Assembly (NCBI GenBank): GCA_022564085.1
Contig: JADFMC010000084.1
Location: 1-8,163 of the forward strand
From: Fidelibacterota bacterium
GTDB taxonomy: Bacteria; Fidelibacterota; Marinisomatia; SCGC-AAA003-L08; TS1B11
Direction of reading: 5' to 3'
DNA: 8,163 nt
Shown here: positions 1-6,575 of the stretch, one piece after another
How the letters are laid out: every line of letters begins with the position of its first letter
Numbering within the stretch: position 1 is the first letter of the stretch
Translations under genes and position numbers: made by a program
Notes under the pieces: model-generated
Databases searched by the model: none
Told to the model about the DNA's origin: nothing
Seen by the model: only the letters and a program-made list of their open reading frames with translations

Positions 1-692
1 ACCGCACTATCGATGGCGGCCTTCTTCGGCCAGCCCAGGTCCGGCTGCACCGATCGATTCCATTGCCCGTTCACGGTGGTAAAACGACCAAATAATTCCG
101 CGTCGCGGATCAGCTTCTCATAACAGTGGATGTAGCGAGGATTGCTCCGGCGCTGGTGTCCTATCTGCAGCAGCCGGCCGGTGCGGCGAGCCCCTTGCAC
201 CATTTTACGGGCGCCTGCCAGTGTATTGGACATTTCCTTCTCACAGTACACATCCAGGCCGGCTTCCAGGGAGGCCACCGTCTGTTCCGCATGCCAGAAA
301 TCGGGCGTCGCTATAATCACGGCATCCAGGTCCCGCTCCTGCGCCAACATTTCCCGATAATCCTCATAGACCCGATGTTCGTGGTGATATTTCTGCAACA
401 ATCGGCTTACGCGGCGGCGGTTATAAGCCGCCCAGATATCACAGACAGCCGTAATGCGGATTCCCGGTATTTTCAGGCAGGAATTGAGCAGCACCTGTCC
501 CTGCGCGCCGGTTCCCAGCAACGCAACGTTTAATGCATCTGTTCGGGGTGTGGTTTTTCTCGCGCTTGCTAAGGTTTTCGACCCCAAAACCAGGCCGCCA
601 ACCACTGCGGCTGAATAGCGGAAAAATTTCCGCCGGTCAATGGGCGGCAATTTGCTTTGGCCCCGGTTTTCATTATGATCTGACTTAGCCAT
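1..692 (-). CDS. Tat-exported Gfo/Idh/MocA family oxidoreductase, 3' end missing (runs off the left edge)
   Basis: An open frame runs leftward from the ATG at 692-690 to the window edge, giving about 230 residues without a stop. The N-terminus has a twin-arginine signal: DRRKFF at residues 19-24, then a hydrophobic Ala/Val/Gly/Leu stretch (27-37). A Rossmann dinucleotide-binding motif follows (GTGAQG, 60-65), with an acidic end to strand 2 (CDI, 84-86). Also visible are ATPDFWH (128-134) and DVYCEKEMSN (147-156). The last motif is where most family members have EKP; here it reads EKE, with the catalytic-type Lys152 kept and the proline replaced. GHQRRSNPRY follows. These features identify an NAD(P)-dependent sugar or cyclitol oxidoreductase acting outside the cytoplasm, probably with tightly bound cofactor, as in exported Zymomonas glucose-fructose oxidoreductase. 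The substrate is unknown. It is the last visible operon gene, 82 bp after the gene at 2118-775; its ribosome site (GGGG, 7 nt before ATG) is weak. Confidence 0.9.
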   Translation of the reverse strand, partial: MAKSDHNENRGQSKLPPIDRRKFFRYSAAVVGGLVLGSKTLASARKTTPRTDALNVALLGTGAQGQVLLNSCLKIPGIRITAVCDIWAAYNRRRVSRLLQKYHHEHRVYEDYREMLAQERDLDAVIIATPDFWHAEQTVASLEAGLDVYCEKEMSNTLAGARKMVQGARRTGRLLQIGHQRRSNPRYIHCYEKLIRDAELFGRFTTVNGQWNRSVQPDLGWPKKAAIDSA

Positions 693-745
693 AGTACCCC
701 GTAAATCTAAATTCTGCCCAATTCCTTAAGGCGCAGAGAACTTTG

Positions 746-765
746 CATCCGGAAGGGGTCGGATG
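746..765 (-). other. Small intercistronic stem-loop between the two exported oxidoreductase genes
   Basis: CATCCG (746-751) and CGGATG (760-765) form a perfect 6-bp stem with an 8-nt loop, 9 nt after the stop codon of the upstream gene in the direction of transcription. No T-run follows on the minus strand, so it does not look like an intrinsic terminator. It could act in mRNA processing or stability, or be chance. Confidence 0.25.
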
Positions 766-774
766 GAAAATCCA

Positions 775-2118
775 CTAGATTTCCAATTCCCACCCGGTGC
801 GGTATTCCCTTCTTACGAACCGGTTGGCTTCCGGTAAATTTGTGATTTCCATCTTTTCTCCGTCCCATTCCAGCTTCCGATTCTCCTGCGCCCGAATAGC
901 TATATTTCCCAGCAGGATGGTCTCCGTAAGTGGTACCGCCACCTCGAAGTCCGAGCTGGGGGTAGGCCCTCCCTTACAGGCGGCAATCCATTCCTGTTCG
1001 TGCCCCATATCAACGCGTGGCAGGCTCTTCTCCGGCCGCTGGTATGCATTCATGGCGGTCTCCGGCACCAGCCGCGGATTGCGGGCGTAAGTATTGCACA
1101 TCAGCATACCCTTATCGCCGATAAACAGGATGCCGCCGCTATCATCACCCATTCTGCGCCCCTCTTCGATCCCATCCGGCCTTTCAGGCATCAACCCGCC
1201 GTCGTACCACGACAATTTTACCGGTGGCATTGCTCCCCGGGCGGGGAATTCATACCGCACAATGGAAGCCAGAGGCGCGCTCTCATCGTTCACCGCAGTG
1301 GAAGTAGCCTCGATGCTGGTAGGATGACCAAGTTTCAGCACAGCGTGGGGAGCATCCATGATATGGCAGGCCATATCGCCCAGGGCGCCGGTACCGAAAT
1401 CCCACCAGCCGCGCCAAACAAAGGGGTGGTAGGCCGGATGATATGGTCTTTTGGGAGCCGGCCCCAGGAACAGGTCCCAATCCAATGATCTGGGGACGCG
1501 TTTCCTACGCTTCGGCCGCTCCATGCCCTGTGGCCAGATTGGCCGGTTGGTCCAGGTCATCACCTCGTGCACATCGCCAATGGCGCCATCCCAGATCCAT
1601 TCCTTCATCAAGCGCAGGCCTTCGCCGGAATGGCCCTGATTCCCCATTTGCGTGACCACCCCATATTTGCGGGCAGCTTGCAACAGGAGGCGGGATTCGT
1701 AGACGTCGTGGGTCAGTGGCTTTTGTACATAGACATGCTTTCCCCGGCGCATGGCCTCCAAGGCGATGACTGCATGGGTGTGGTCCGGGGTGGCTATAAC
1801 CACGGCCTCGATGGAATCCATCTCGTCCAGCATAACCCTGTAATCTTTAAATACTTTCGCCCGCGGATAGGCCTTATAGGTCTCTGCGGCGTATTTCTGA
1901 TCAATATCACATAGCGCCACAATATTTTCCGTGGCGCAGGCCTCAAGGTTGGTCTTGCCCATGCCCCCAACGCCCACACCGGCAATATTCAATTTGTCAC
2001 TAGGGGCAGTCATACCTCTACCCAGGACATACCGCGGGATGATAGTGAAGGCCGCCGCCGCCGTGGCCGACTTGACTATAAAATCACTACGACTCATTCC
2101 TATTTTCTTCTCAGCCAT
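775..2118 (-). CDS. Exported Gfo/Idh/MocA family oxidoreductase with a degenerate Tat motif
   Basis: This 447-residue protein is a probable NAD(P)-dependent sugar oxidoreductase. The order is: signal-like N-terminus with SRSDFIVKSA (9-18) followed by an Ala-rich stretch to about residue 33; Rossmann motif GVGVGGMG (47-54); CDID (70-73) ending strand 2; ATPDHTH (109-115); and YVQKP (130-134), where the usual EKP is QKP with Lys133 retained. The segment WRGWWDFGTGALGDMACH (235-252) supplies the Gly-rich loop plus Asp/His positions normally seen in the family's active site. Relatives with this layout usually begin SRRDF; here the second Arg is Ser, so Tat export is likely but not certain. I chose the ATG at 2118 over an in-frame ATG at 2214 because a purine-rich ribosome site lies 5 nt upstream, the signal sequence starts there, and the longer version would overlap the preceding gene. 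Length is normal for the family. By context it is a candidate glycoside 3-dehydrogenase or a redox partner. Confidence 0.9.
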   Translation of the reverse strand: MAEKKIGMSRSDFIVKSATAAAAFTIIPRYVLGRGMTAPSDKLNIAGVGVGGMGKTNLEACATENIVALCDIDQKYAAETYKAYPRAKVFKDYRVMLDEMDSIEAVVIATPDHTHAVIALEAMRRGKHVYVQKPLTHDVYESRLLLQAARKYGVVTQMGNQGHSGEGLRLMKEWIWDGAIGDVHEVMTWTNRPIWPQGMERPKRRKRVPRSLDWDLFLGPAPKRPYHPAYHPFVWRGWWDFGTGALGDMACHIMDAPHAVLKLGHPTSIEATSTAVNDESAPLASIVRYEFPARGAMPPVKLSWYDGGLMPERPDGIEEGRRMGDDSGGILFIGDKGMLMCNTYARNPRLVPETAMNAYQRPEKSLPRVDMGHEQEWIAACKGGPTPSSDFEVAVPLTETILLGNIAIRAQENRKLEWDGEKMEITNLPEANRFVRREYRTGWELEI

Positions 2119-2123
2119 GTTGA

Positions 2124-2132
2124 TCCCTTCCC
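2124..2132 (-). promoter_or_regulatory. Ribosome binding site that fixes the start of the 2118-775 gene
   Basis: The minus strand reads GGGAAGGGA, ending 5 nt before the ATG at 2118. No comparable site sits before the in-frame ATG at 2214, which lies inside the preceding gene. The site therefore favours the 447-residue form. Confidence 0.6.
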
Positions 2133-2161
2133 TTGGTATTACTGGAAAATTTGATCGCAAC

Positions 2162-3634
2162 CTACAGTTCGCGGATATACAGATTCCGAAATTGAACCGC
2201 TGACTTGTCATCATGATTTTGTAGTCCGATGTATCCTTCTTCCGCGAAGTCCCTGATTTTCCCCCTCGGTTCCATCTCCCATTCTACAACAGTCTCTCCG
2301 TTCAGTTCAATAGTGATGTTTGCACCACGGCATGTAATCTTATAGTGATTCCAGGTACCAGGCTCTTTGCTGGCATCCCTGGTGGGCGCCACCGCATCGT
2401 ATACGGCCCCGGTCACATGTTTGTCCTTGGATGCGCCATCGATCTGTATCTCGAATGAATGATAAATGTAATCGTCGCTGACAGGAACTTCAGGTATCCG
2501 GTAGAAAATCCCGGAATTATTGGAGCTCTTCTCTACCCGAAAATCGAGTTCGAGAATGAAATCCCTGAATTTCTGCCTGTACCAGAACAAACCCGTTCCG
2601 CCATGGGCAGTCAGGATACCTGTTTTGGTGTCCAGCGTAAAGTACCCCGGCCCATAGTGATTCCAGCCGTGCTTATTGTACCGGCTATCGCTGGAGTGGA
2701 GAATTTCCTGGTACCCCCGATAATAGGTGACACTTTTAATAAACTCCAGGCCTTCCCGAATCGCCGGTAGGGGATCGAGAGCATCTTCTTCTTTCTCATA
2801 TTCTATTGTTAAATAACCGGAATAATTCTGAATCGTTAGCTCGGCCAGGATCGCCCGGATCTCGGCCTTACCCTGCCCATAAGGAACGTCGTAGGCTTCC
2901 TTACTGCCAAAATCATTTAAATCCTTCAGATGCACATCACGAATGCGGCCGCTTAACAGGCGCAGGGCATCTGCGGGTACCACTCCGGAACGCAGCCAAT
3001 GACCGGTGTCAGCACAGGCGCCGATCCTGAGGCTGCTCTCCTTGATATGGGATAGTACTGTCTCAGGGCGGGCATACTTATTCGGCACCGCGTGGTTATG
3101 AATAGCGATTTTCAGGCCATATTCATTCGCCAGCTCATCCAGTAGACTAAAATCATCAAAAGCCGGTTCCATCACCACAATTTGGATACCCATCTCCTTG
3201 GCAAAGGCGAACAGCCCACCCAGGGCGTCCTTATTATTCTCTTCATTGACTACCCCATAGGCCACCAGTCGCAGCCCCAGGCGCTCGAGCTGCGTCTTGA
3301 CCGCCTTAATTTGATCTGCGCTCATATGGTGATCGAATTTGGCGTCCGCGTGGTCTCCTGGGAGGCCCAGCACTTGCCCTGGGTATGCCTGTATATTTTC
3401 TATACCCAGTTCCTTCACCTTCTCCAAGGTTTCCATAAATGTGAATTTCCTAAAGGTCCAGCATTGCACCGCCAGGGGAAATTCCTTGATCCGTACGTCT
3501 TCGTAGGCTGCCAGCTCCTCTTTGCCTTGGGTCGCACCTGGGCCGCCGGCCGTGCACGCCATGGCTAGCAAAAGCCACAGGCTCAGGATTCCTCCAATGG
3601 CAACCTCATTTTTACCCCATTGAGCGATCATCAT
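2162..3634 (-). CDS. Fusion protein: sugar isomerase/epimerase-like TIM barrel plus DUF1080 (3-keto-glycoside lyase/hydrolase-type) domain, secreted or lipoprotein
   Basis: About 490 residues. The N-terminus has one charged patch, a hydrophobic core (about 11-26) and LLLAMAC with Cys27, a loose lipobox, so export and possibly lipidation are likely. Residues about 50-303 are a xylose-isomerase-like (AP_endonuc_2) TIM barrel. Its probable metal ligands, matched to the D-tagatose 3-epimerase family, are all present: Glu156 (VVMEPAF), Asp209 (ADTGH), His235 (VHLKD) and Glu278 (TIEYE). Residues about 310-490 are a DUF1080 (PF06439) beta-sandwich, with GGTGLFWY, DFILELDFR, NNSGIFYR (372-379) and FEIQIDG. 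In known non-hydrolytic glycoside pathways, separate proteins of these two types act as 3-keto-glycal hydratase and 3-keto-glycoside lyase, so this chain may do two consecutive steps; that is inference. The first ATG lies 1 nt after the upstream TGA, implying translational coupling. An ATG at 3631 is an equally good start; an in-frame ATG at 3733 is unlikely because it overlaps the neighbouring gene by about 100 bp. Confidence 0.9.
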   Translation of the reverse strand: MMIAQWGKNEVAIGGILSLWLLLAMACTAGGPGATQGKEELAAYEDVRIKEFPLAVQCWTFRKFTFMETLEKVKELGIENIQAYPGQVLGLPGDHADAKFDHHMSADQIKAVKTQLERLGLRLVAYGVVNEENNKDALGGLFAFAKEMGIQIVVMEPAFDDFSLLDELANEYGLKIAIHNHAVPNKYARPETVLSHIKESSLRIGACADTGHWLRSGVVPADALRLLSGRIRDVHLKDLNDFGSKEAYDVPYGQGKAEIRAILAELTIQNYSGYLTIEYEKEEDALDPLPAIREGLEFIKSVTYYRGYQEILHSSDSRYNKHGWNHYGPGYFTLDTKTGILTAHGGTGLFWYRQKFRDFILELDFRVEKSSNNSGIFYRIPEVPVSDDYIYHSFEIQIDGASKDKHVTGAVYDAVAPTRDASKEPGTWNHYKITCRGANITIELNGETVVEWEMEPRGKIRDFAEEGYIGLQNHDDKSAVQFRNLYIREL

Positions 3635-3635
3635 T

Positions 3636-3643
3636 TCACCTTT
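3636..3643 (-). promoter_or_regulatory. Ribosome binding site embedded in the upstream gene's stop codon
   Basis: The minus strand reads AAAGGTGA. Its final TGA is the stop of the oxidoreductase gene, and ATGATG begins one base later. The spacing suits the second ATG (3631) slightly better than the first (3634). The overlap of stop codon and ribosome site points to coupled translation of the two genes. Confidence 0.55.
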
Positions 3644-4889
3644 CTTTTGGATTCCAGGCGCCTCTGGCCACTGCGGGAATAAAGTCATCCAGTCCCTTGG
3701 GCGGGAAAGCAATGGTTTGACCTTGTTCCGCACTCATATACGCCGCCATCAGCAGTTCCGTGACGGCCAAACCATCATCAAAATTTTCATCGGGGCGTTT
3801 ACCGGCCAGGAAAGACTGCACCATGTGACGGTCCTCCCATTCGTAGCCGTAGCCCGCTTCTTCATTGCCCACTACCGGCATCAGCCCTACTTCGGCATTC
3901 TGCTTTTCGACTAAGTCCTCACCCTGCCGGCCTACTACTGCCCGACTGAAGAATACTTTCAGATCAGTATCGAGCGAATTGACGGACATTGAGTATTCCG
4001 GGCCCAGCAACTCCATGCTCAACCGCAGACCGGCGCCGACGTAGCACCACGATGTAGAGGTTTCCACCACCAGGCGCTGACCGTCACTATCCCGGTATTC
4101 CACCAGGGCGCGGGCAAAGTCCTCCGCCGGCCGTTTCAGGTAATCTATTTTCCCCGAACTCATATCGCTGAGTTGCTTAGCATATTCGGGCCGTTGCCAC
4201 TTCAGGCAGTCGGTGAAAGCATTGACGCTCACCGCTGTGAGCGAATCTCTGGGGGCTCCCGGCTCCGTGAGCAGAAAGCGGGCTACCTCCACCGAGTGGC
4301 ACATCATGTCGTTGAGCACCCCTCCACCCTGAAGTTCCCCTTCCCAGAACCAGGGCATATGGGGCCCACTGTGTTCCTCCGCCGCCCGTGCCAGGAAGGG
4401 GCGCCCGGTAACCGCTGCGCCTCGTTTCCAGATGATATCCCGGCCGCGGACGATGGCCGGCGCGAACAGCTGATTCTCCAGGTAGCCATCCAGCAGCTCC
4501 GCCTGTTTCACCAGGGCAAGCATCCGGCGGGCTTCCTTCACATTCCGGCCCAATGGCTTTTCGCAGGCCACACCAATCAACGATCCCTTGCCCGAACCAA
4601 CGGCGGCGGCGATTTCTTCCATCACCTCAATCCTGGCGAAATTGGGGGCGCAGATCCACAGAGCGTCGATGTTCGGATCGGCGACCATGGCGCTAATGCT
4701 CGAATATGATTTTGCCGGACCTAGACTTAAAGAACGTGCCAGGGCAACCGTACTCTCCGCTATTTCAGATTGCTTGTCAAACACACCGATCACATCCATG
4801 TCCCTGACCGCTATCATGCCCCGCAGGTGGAAACGGGATATAAAGCCACCGCCGATAAACCCGATCCCGATTCTATTCTTGTCTGCCAT
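3636..4889 (-). CDS. Cytoplasmic Gfo/Idh/MocA family oxidoreductase
   Basis: This 417-residue NAD(P)-dependent oxidoreductase has no signal peptide; the Rossmann fold starts at residue 7. The binding motif is FIGGGFIS (11-18), so the last glycine of GxGxxG is Ser. Asp38 at the end of strand 2 suggests NAD(H) rather than NADP(H). ICAPNF (79-84) and CEKPLGRN (109-116) follow, with the canonical EKP lysine Lys111. GGGVLNDMMCHSVE (188-201) carries Asp194 and His198 at the positions of the usual active-site pair. The three key positions are intact, so it should be active. Since it alone of the three Gfo/Idh/MocA proteins lacks an export signal and directly follows the permease gene, I infer that it works on an imported sugar, perhaps reducing a 3-keto sugar or oxidising an imported glycoside. 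Substrate specificity cannot be read. AGGGGA lies 9-10 nt before the ATG, after a 45-bp gap from the permease gene. Confidence 0.92.
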   Translation of the reverse strand: MADKNRIGIGFIGGGFISRFHLRGMIAVRDMDVIGVFDKQSEIAESTVALARSLSLGPAKSYSSISAMVADPNIDALWICAPNFARIEVMEEIAAAVGSGKGSLIGVACEKPLGRNVKEARRMLALVKQAELLDGYLENQLFAPAIVRGRDIIWKRGAAVTGRPFLARAAEEHSGPHMPWFWEGELQGGGVLNDMMCHSVEVARFLLTEPGAPRDSLTAVSVNAFTDCLKWQRPEYAKQLSDMSSGKIDYLKRPAEDFARALVEYRDSDGQRLVVETSTSWCYVGAGLRLSMELLGPEYSMSVNSLDTDLKVFFSRAVVGRQGEDLVEKQNAEVGLMPVVGNEEAGYGYEWEDRHMVQSFLAGKRPDENFDDGLAVTELLMAAYMSAEQGQTIAFPPKGLDDFIPAVARGAWNPKER

Positions 4890-4915
4890 AATTGTTTATC
4901 CCCTAGAAATTTTGA

Positions 4916-4932
4916 GTGAAACCAATTTTCAC
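4916..4932 (-). other. Small stem-loop just after the permease stop codon
   Basis: GTGAAA (4916-4921) and TTTCAC (4927-4932) form a 6-bp stem with a 5-nt loop, starting 2 nt after the permease stop codon on the transcribed strand. There is no U-rich tail, so it is not a clear terminator. It might partly separate permease expression from that of the downstream enzymes, or be chance. Confidence 0.22.
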
Positions 4933-4934
4933 CG

Positions 4935-6152
4935 TCAGGCTGATTGTAGACTTTCCCTGGTTTCTTCCTTGAAGAAGATCAGGAATCCGACGGCACACAG
5001 CATCGTCAGGAAAAACGGGACCAGGAACACGCCGGTCCAATTGGTCCCCTGGTCAGCGCTGGTAAAGATGGATTGCACCAAACCGGAAAAAAGAGCGCCC
5101 AAATAATTCCCAAAGCCCAGCAGGATCAGGGTAATGAGGCTCTGGGCGGAGTGGCGGATGTCTTTGGGAGCTATCTGGTCCATATATATGAAGGCGGCCG
5201 TAAAGAAGAAAACATAGCAGAAGCCATGCAGCGCCAGGGAGGCTAGGACCAACCAGGTGGGCCCACCGATGGCAAAGATGGCATAGCGCAACGGCCAGGC
5301 CACAATACCCATGAGCATCACCTTGCGAATACCGTATTTCGGTAGGAAGCGCGGCAGTAAAACAGCCATAACGATAATTTCCGCCAATTGGGCTATCACC
5401 ATTACTCCGGAAACTCTAGCGTTGGCGACTCCGATCTGATCAGAAGTCAGGAAAGGGGCGGTCAGGACGTAATAGAACTGCAATTCCGTGGCCACAATGA
5501 AAGCAATTACAAAGAAAATTATCATGTTCTTGCTTTTCAACATTTTCAACGCTTCCAGGAAGGCCCAGGGATTGGAGCCCTCCTTTCGTGGAGGGGTGTG
5601 GGGCAGGCCAAAAGCAAGCAGGCCCATCACTATGGAGAATATCCCCGCCAGTACCAGCGTATCTCCCTGGATGGTTGGGACCTGTTGGGCCTCCGCCAGG
5701 CTGCGCCAGAAAGCCAGGCTCAGACCGGCAGTGATCCAACCGATTGTTCCCCATACCCGGATAGATCCGAATTCTTTTTCGGAATTAGCCATGTTGATCA
5801 TTGCAATGGAATTGGTCAGGGCCAGGGTGGGCGCATAGAGAATAGAATAGATCAACATCAGCCAGATCATGGTGGTGTAATCCGTGGTTGCGGCAACCAG
5901 AAGCAGAAACCCGCCGCCGGCCAATTGTAACAGGGCGATCAGTTTTTCGGCGGGGAAATAGCGATCGGCGATCTGCCCTCCCAGGAAAGGTGAGATAATG
6001 GTGGCCAGCGGCAATAGGCTGTATATCAGACCAATCTGAGTACCGCTGAATCCCAGGTCATTCTGCAGGTAGGCTGATAATACCGGCGCCCAGGAGCCCC
6101 AGATCGCATATTGAAGGAACATCATCACACTCAGTCGTAGCTTGACGCTCAT
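4935..6152 (-). CDS. MFS permease of the nucleoside:H+ symporter (NupG-like) family, probable sugar/glycoside importer
   Basis: This 405-residue, strongly hydrophobic protein has about twelve predicted membrane segments and cytoplasmic-looking termini. The N-terminal hallmarks of the Nuc_H_symport family (PF03825) are visible: FLQYAIWGSW (12-21) in helix 1, IGLIY (40-44) starting helix 2, and ISPFLGGQIADRYFPAEK (53-70) across helix 2 and the cytoplasmic loop, equivalent to MFS motif A. Length is close to E. coli NupG (418). NupG and XapB carry nucleosides, but members lying beside Gfo/Idh/MocA and isomerase genes more plausibly carry sugars. From context I infer uptake of a sugar, glycoside or 3-keto sugar made by the exported enzymes of the operon. 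It is the first gene of the leftward operon, with a strong ribosome site (TTAGGAG, 7 nt before ATG). No in-frame alternative start is better supported. Confidence 0.92.
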   Translation of the reverse strand: MSVKLRLSVMMFLQYAIWGSWAPVLSAYLQNDLGFSGTQIGLIYSLLPLATIISPFLGGQIADRYFPAEKLIALLQLAGGGFLLLVAATTDYTTMIWLMLIYSILYAPTLALTNSIAMINMANSEKEFGSIRVWGTIGWITAGLSLAFWRSLAEAQQVPTIQGDTLVLAGIFSIVMGLLAFGLPHTPPRKEGSNPWAFLEALKMLKSKNMIIFFVIAFIVATELQFYYVLTAPFLTSDQIGVANARVSGVMVIAQLAEIIVMAVLLPRFLPKYGIRKVMLMGIVAWPLRYAIFAIGGPTWLVLASLALHGFCYVFFFTAAFIYMDQIAPKDIRHSAQSLITLILLGFGNYLGALFSGLVQSIFTSADQGTNWTGVFLVPFFLTMLCAVGFLIFFKEETRESLQSA

Positions 6153-6159
6153 TGAATTG

Positions 6160-6166
6160 CTCCTAA
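6160..6166 (-). promoter_or_regulatory. Strong Shine-Dalgarno of the permease gene
   Basis: The minus strand reads TTAGGAG, 7 nt before the ATG at 6152. It is the best ribosome site in the operon and confirms the permease start. Confidence 0.6.
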
Positions 6167-6183
6167 CATGCTGTTCGCTGCAT

Positions 6184-6412
6184 TGTCACCAAATGACGTT
6201 CACTGATCAAACAGCTGAAACGGTTGTCGCCGCTAATAAATATTTAGACCATCCCAATGTTCTATAATTGAACTATGAGTTTACGAACACACTTCGATCA
6301 ATCTACAGAAAGTTTGGTGACATGATCATAAAATTGGGCTTGATCTTTATTATTTCCAAGTCCTGTTCCATGATTTTTTCATTCCCACCAATGAGTTAAT
6401 TGGTGATTGGTC
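6184..6412. promoter_or_regulatory. Cluster of TTGGTG-type repeats, candidate operator region of the leftward operon
   Basis: A perfect 10-bp inverted repeat is present: TGTCACCAAA (6184-6193) and TTTGGTGACA (6313-6322), 119 bp apart. A third element, CACCAAT-GAGTTA-ATTGGTG (6386-6405), is a perfect 7-bp inverted repeat with a 6-bp spacer and the same TTGGTG core. It is followed directly by another ATTGGT (6406-6411), so ATTGGT occurs twice in tandem, 7 bp apart. Repeated half-sites upstream of a catabolic operon resemble binding sites for a substrate-responsive regulator that could loop the DNA. No regulator gene is in the window, so its family cannot be named. The site nearest the permease lies about 30 bp upstream of its start codon. 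Confidence 0.4.
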
Positions 6413-6443
6413 GATTTATAATGGCATTGCCCCGTCAGGTTAA

Positions 6444-6540
6444 CTCCGTAAAGAACCGCCCCGGGGGTTAATCTTAGCAGCAGGCGTTGCAGCTGCTGAG
6501 ACTTCTTCGTGGTGGAGATAACGGTCCTTTACTAACGGAG
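6444..6540. other. Long imperfect hairpin with an inner 10-bp stem, possible structured RNA
   Basis: The outer arms CTCCGTAAAG (6444-6453) and CTTT (6527-6530) plus ACGGAG (6535-6540) pair with a 4-nt bulge. Inward, ACCG (6455-6458) pairs with CGGT (6522-6525) across one A/C mismatch. Inside lies a 10-bp stem, TCTTAGCAGC (6472-6481) with GCTGCTGAGA (6492-6501), containing one G-T pair and a 10-nt loop. The inner G-T pair favours a plus-strand RNA, whereas the A/C mismatch would be a wobble pair only on the minus strand, so the strand is undecided. It matches no RNA family I recognise. Confidence 0.3.
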
Positions 6541-6575
6541 GTGGCGCCTTAATGAGGAATCCTACATTACTAGCC

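Noticed and set aside
1000..1488. Rightward 162-codon open frame opposite the exported oxidoreductase
   Set aside because: It is antisense to a clear Gfo/Idh/MocA gene; composition and lack of a ribosome site argue against it.
2119..2214. N-terminal extension of the 2118-775 gene to an ATG at 2214
   Set aside because: It would overlap the end of the upstream gene by 53 bp and place about 32 unrelated residues before an obvious signal sequence; the ribosome site fits the ATG at 2118.
3635..3733. N-terminal extension of the fusion gene to an ATG at 3733
   Set aside because: It would overlap the oxidoreductase gene by 98 bp and bury the signal peptide; the ATGATG at 3634-3629 has a ribosome site.
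4173..4709. Rightward 178-codon open frame opposite the cytoplasmic oxidoreductase
   Set aside because: It is antisense to a gene with intact Rossmann and EKP motifs, and its translation has no recognisable domain.
6386..6405. Palindrome CACCAAT-N6-ATTGGTG as an intrinsic terminator
   Set aside because: The only T-run (6373-6379) lies upstream of the stem on the plus strand and gives an A-run on the minus strand, so neither direction has a stem followed by Us. An operator role fits better.
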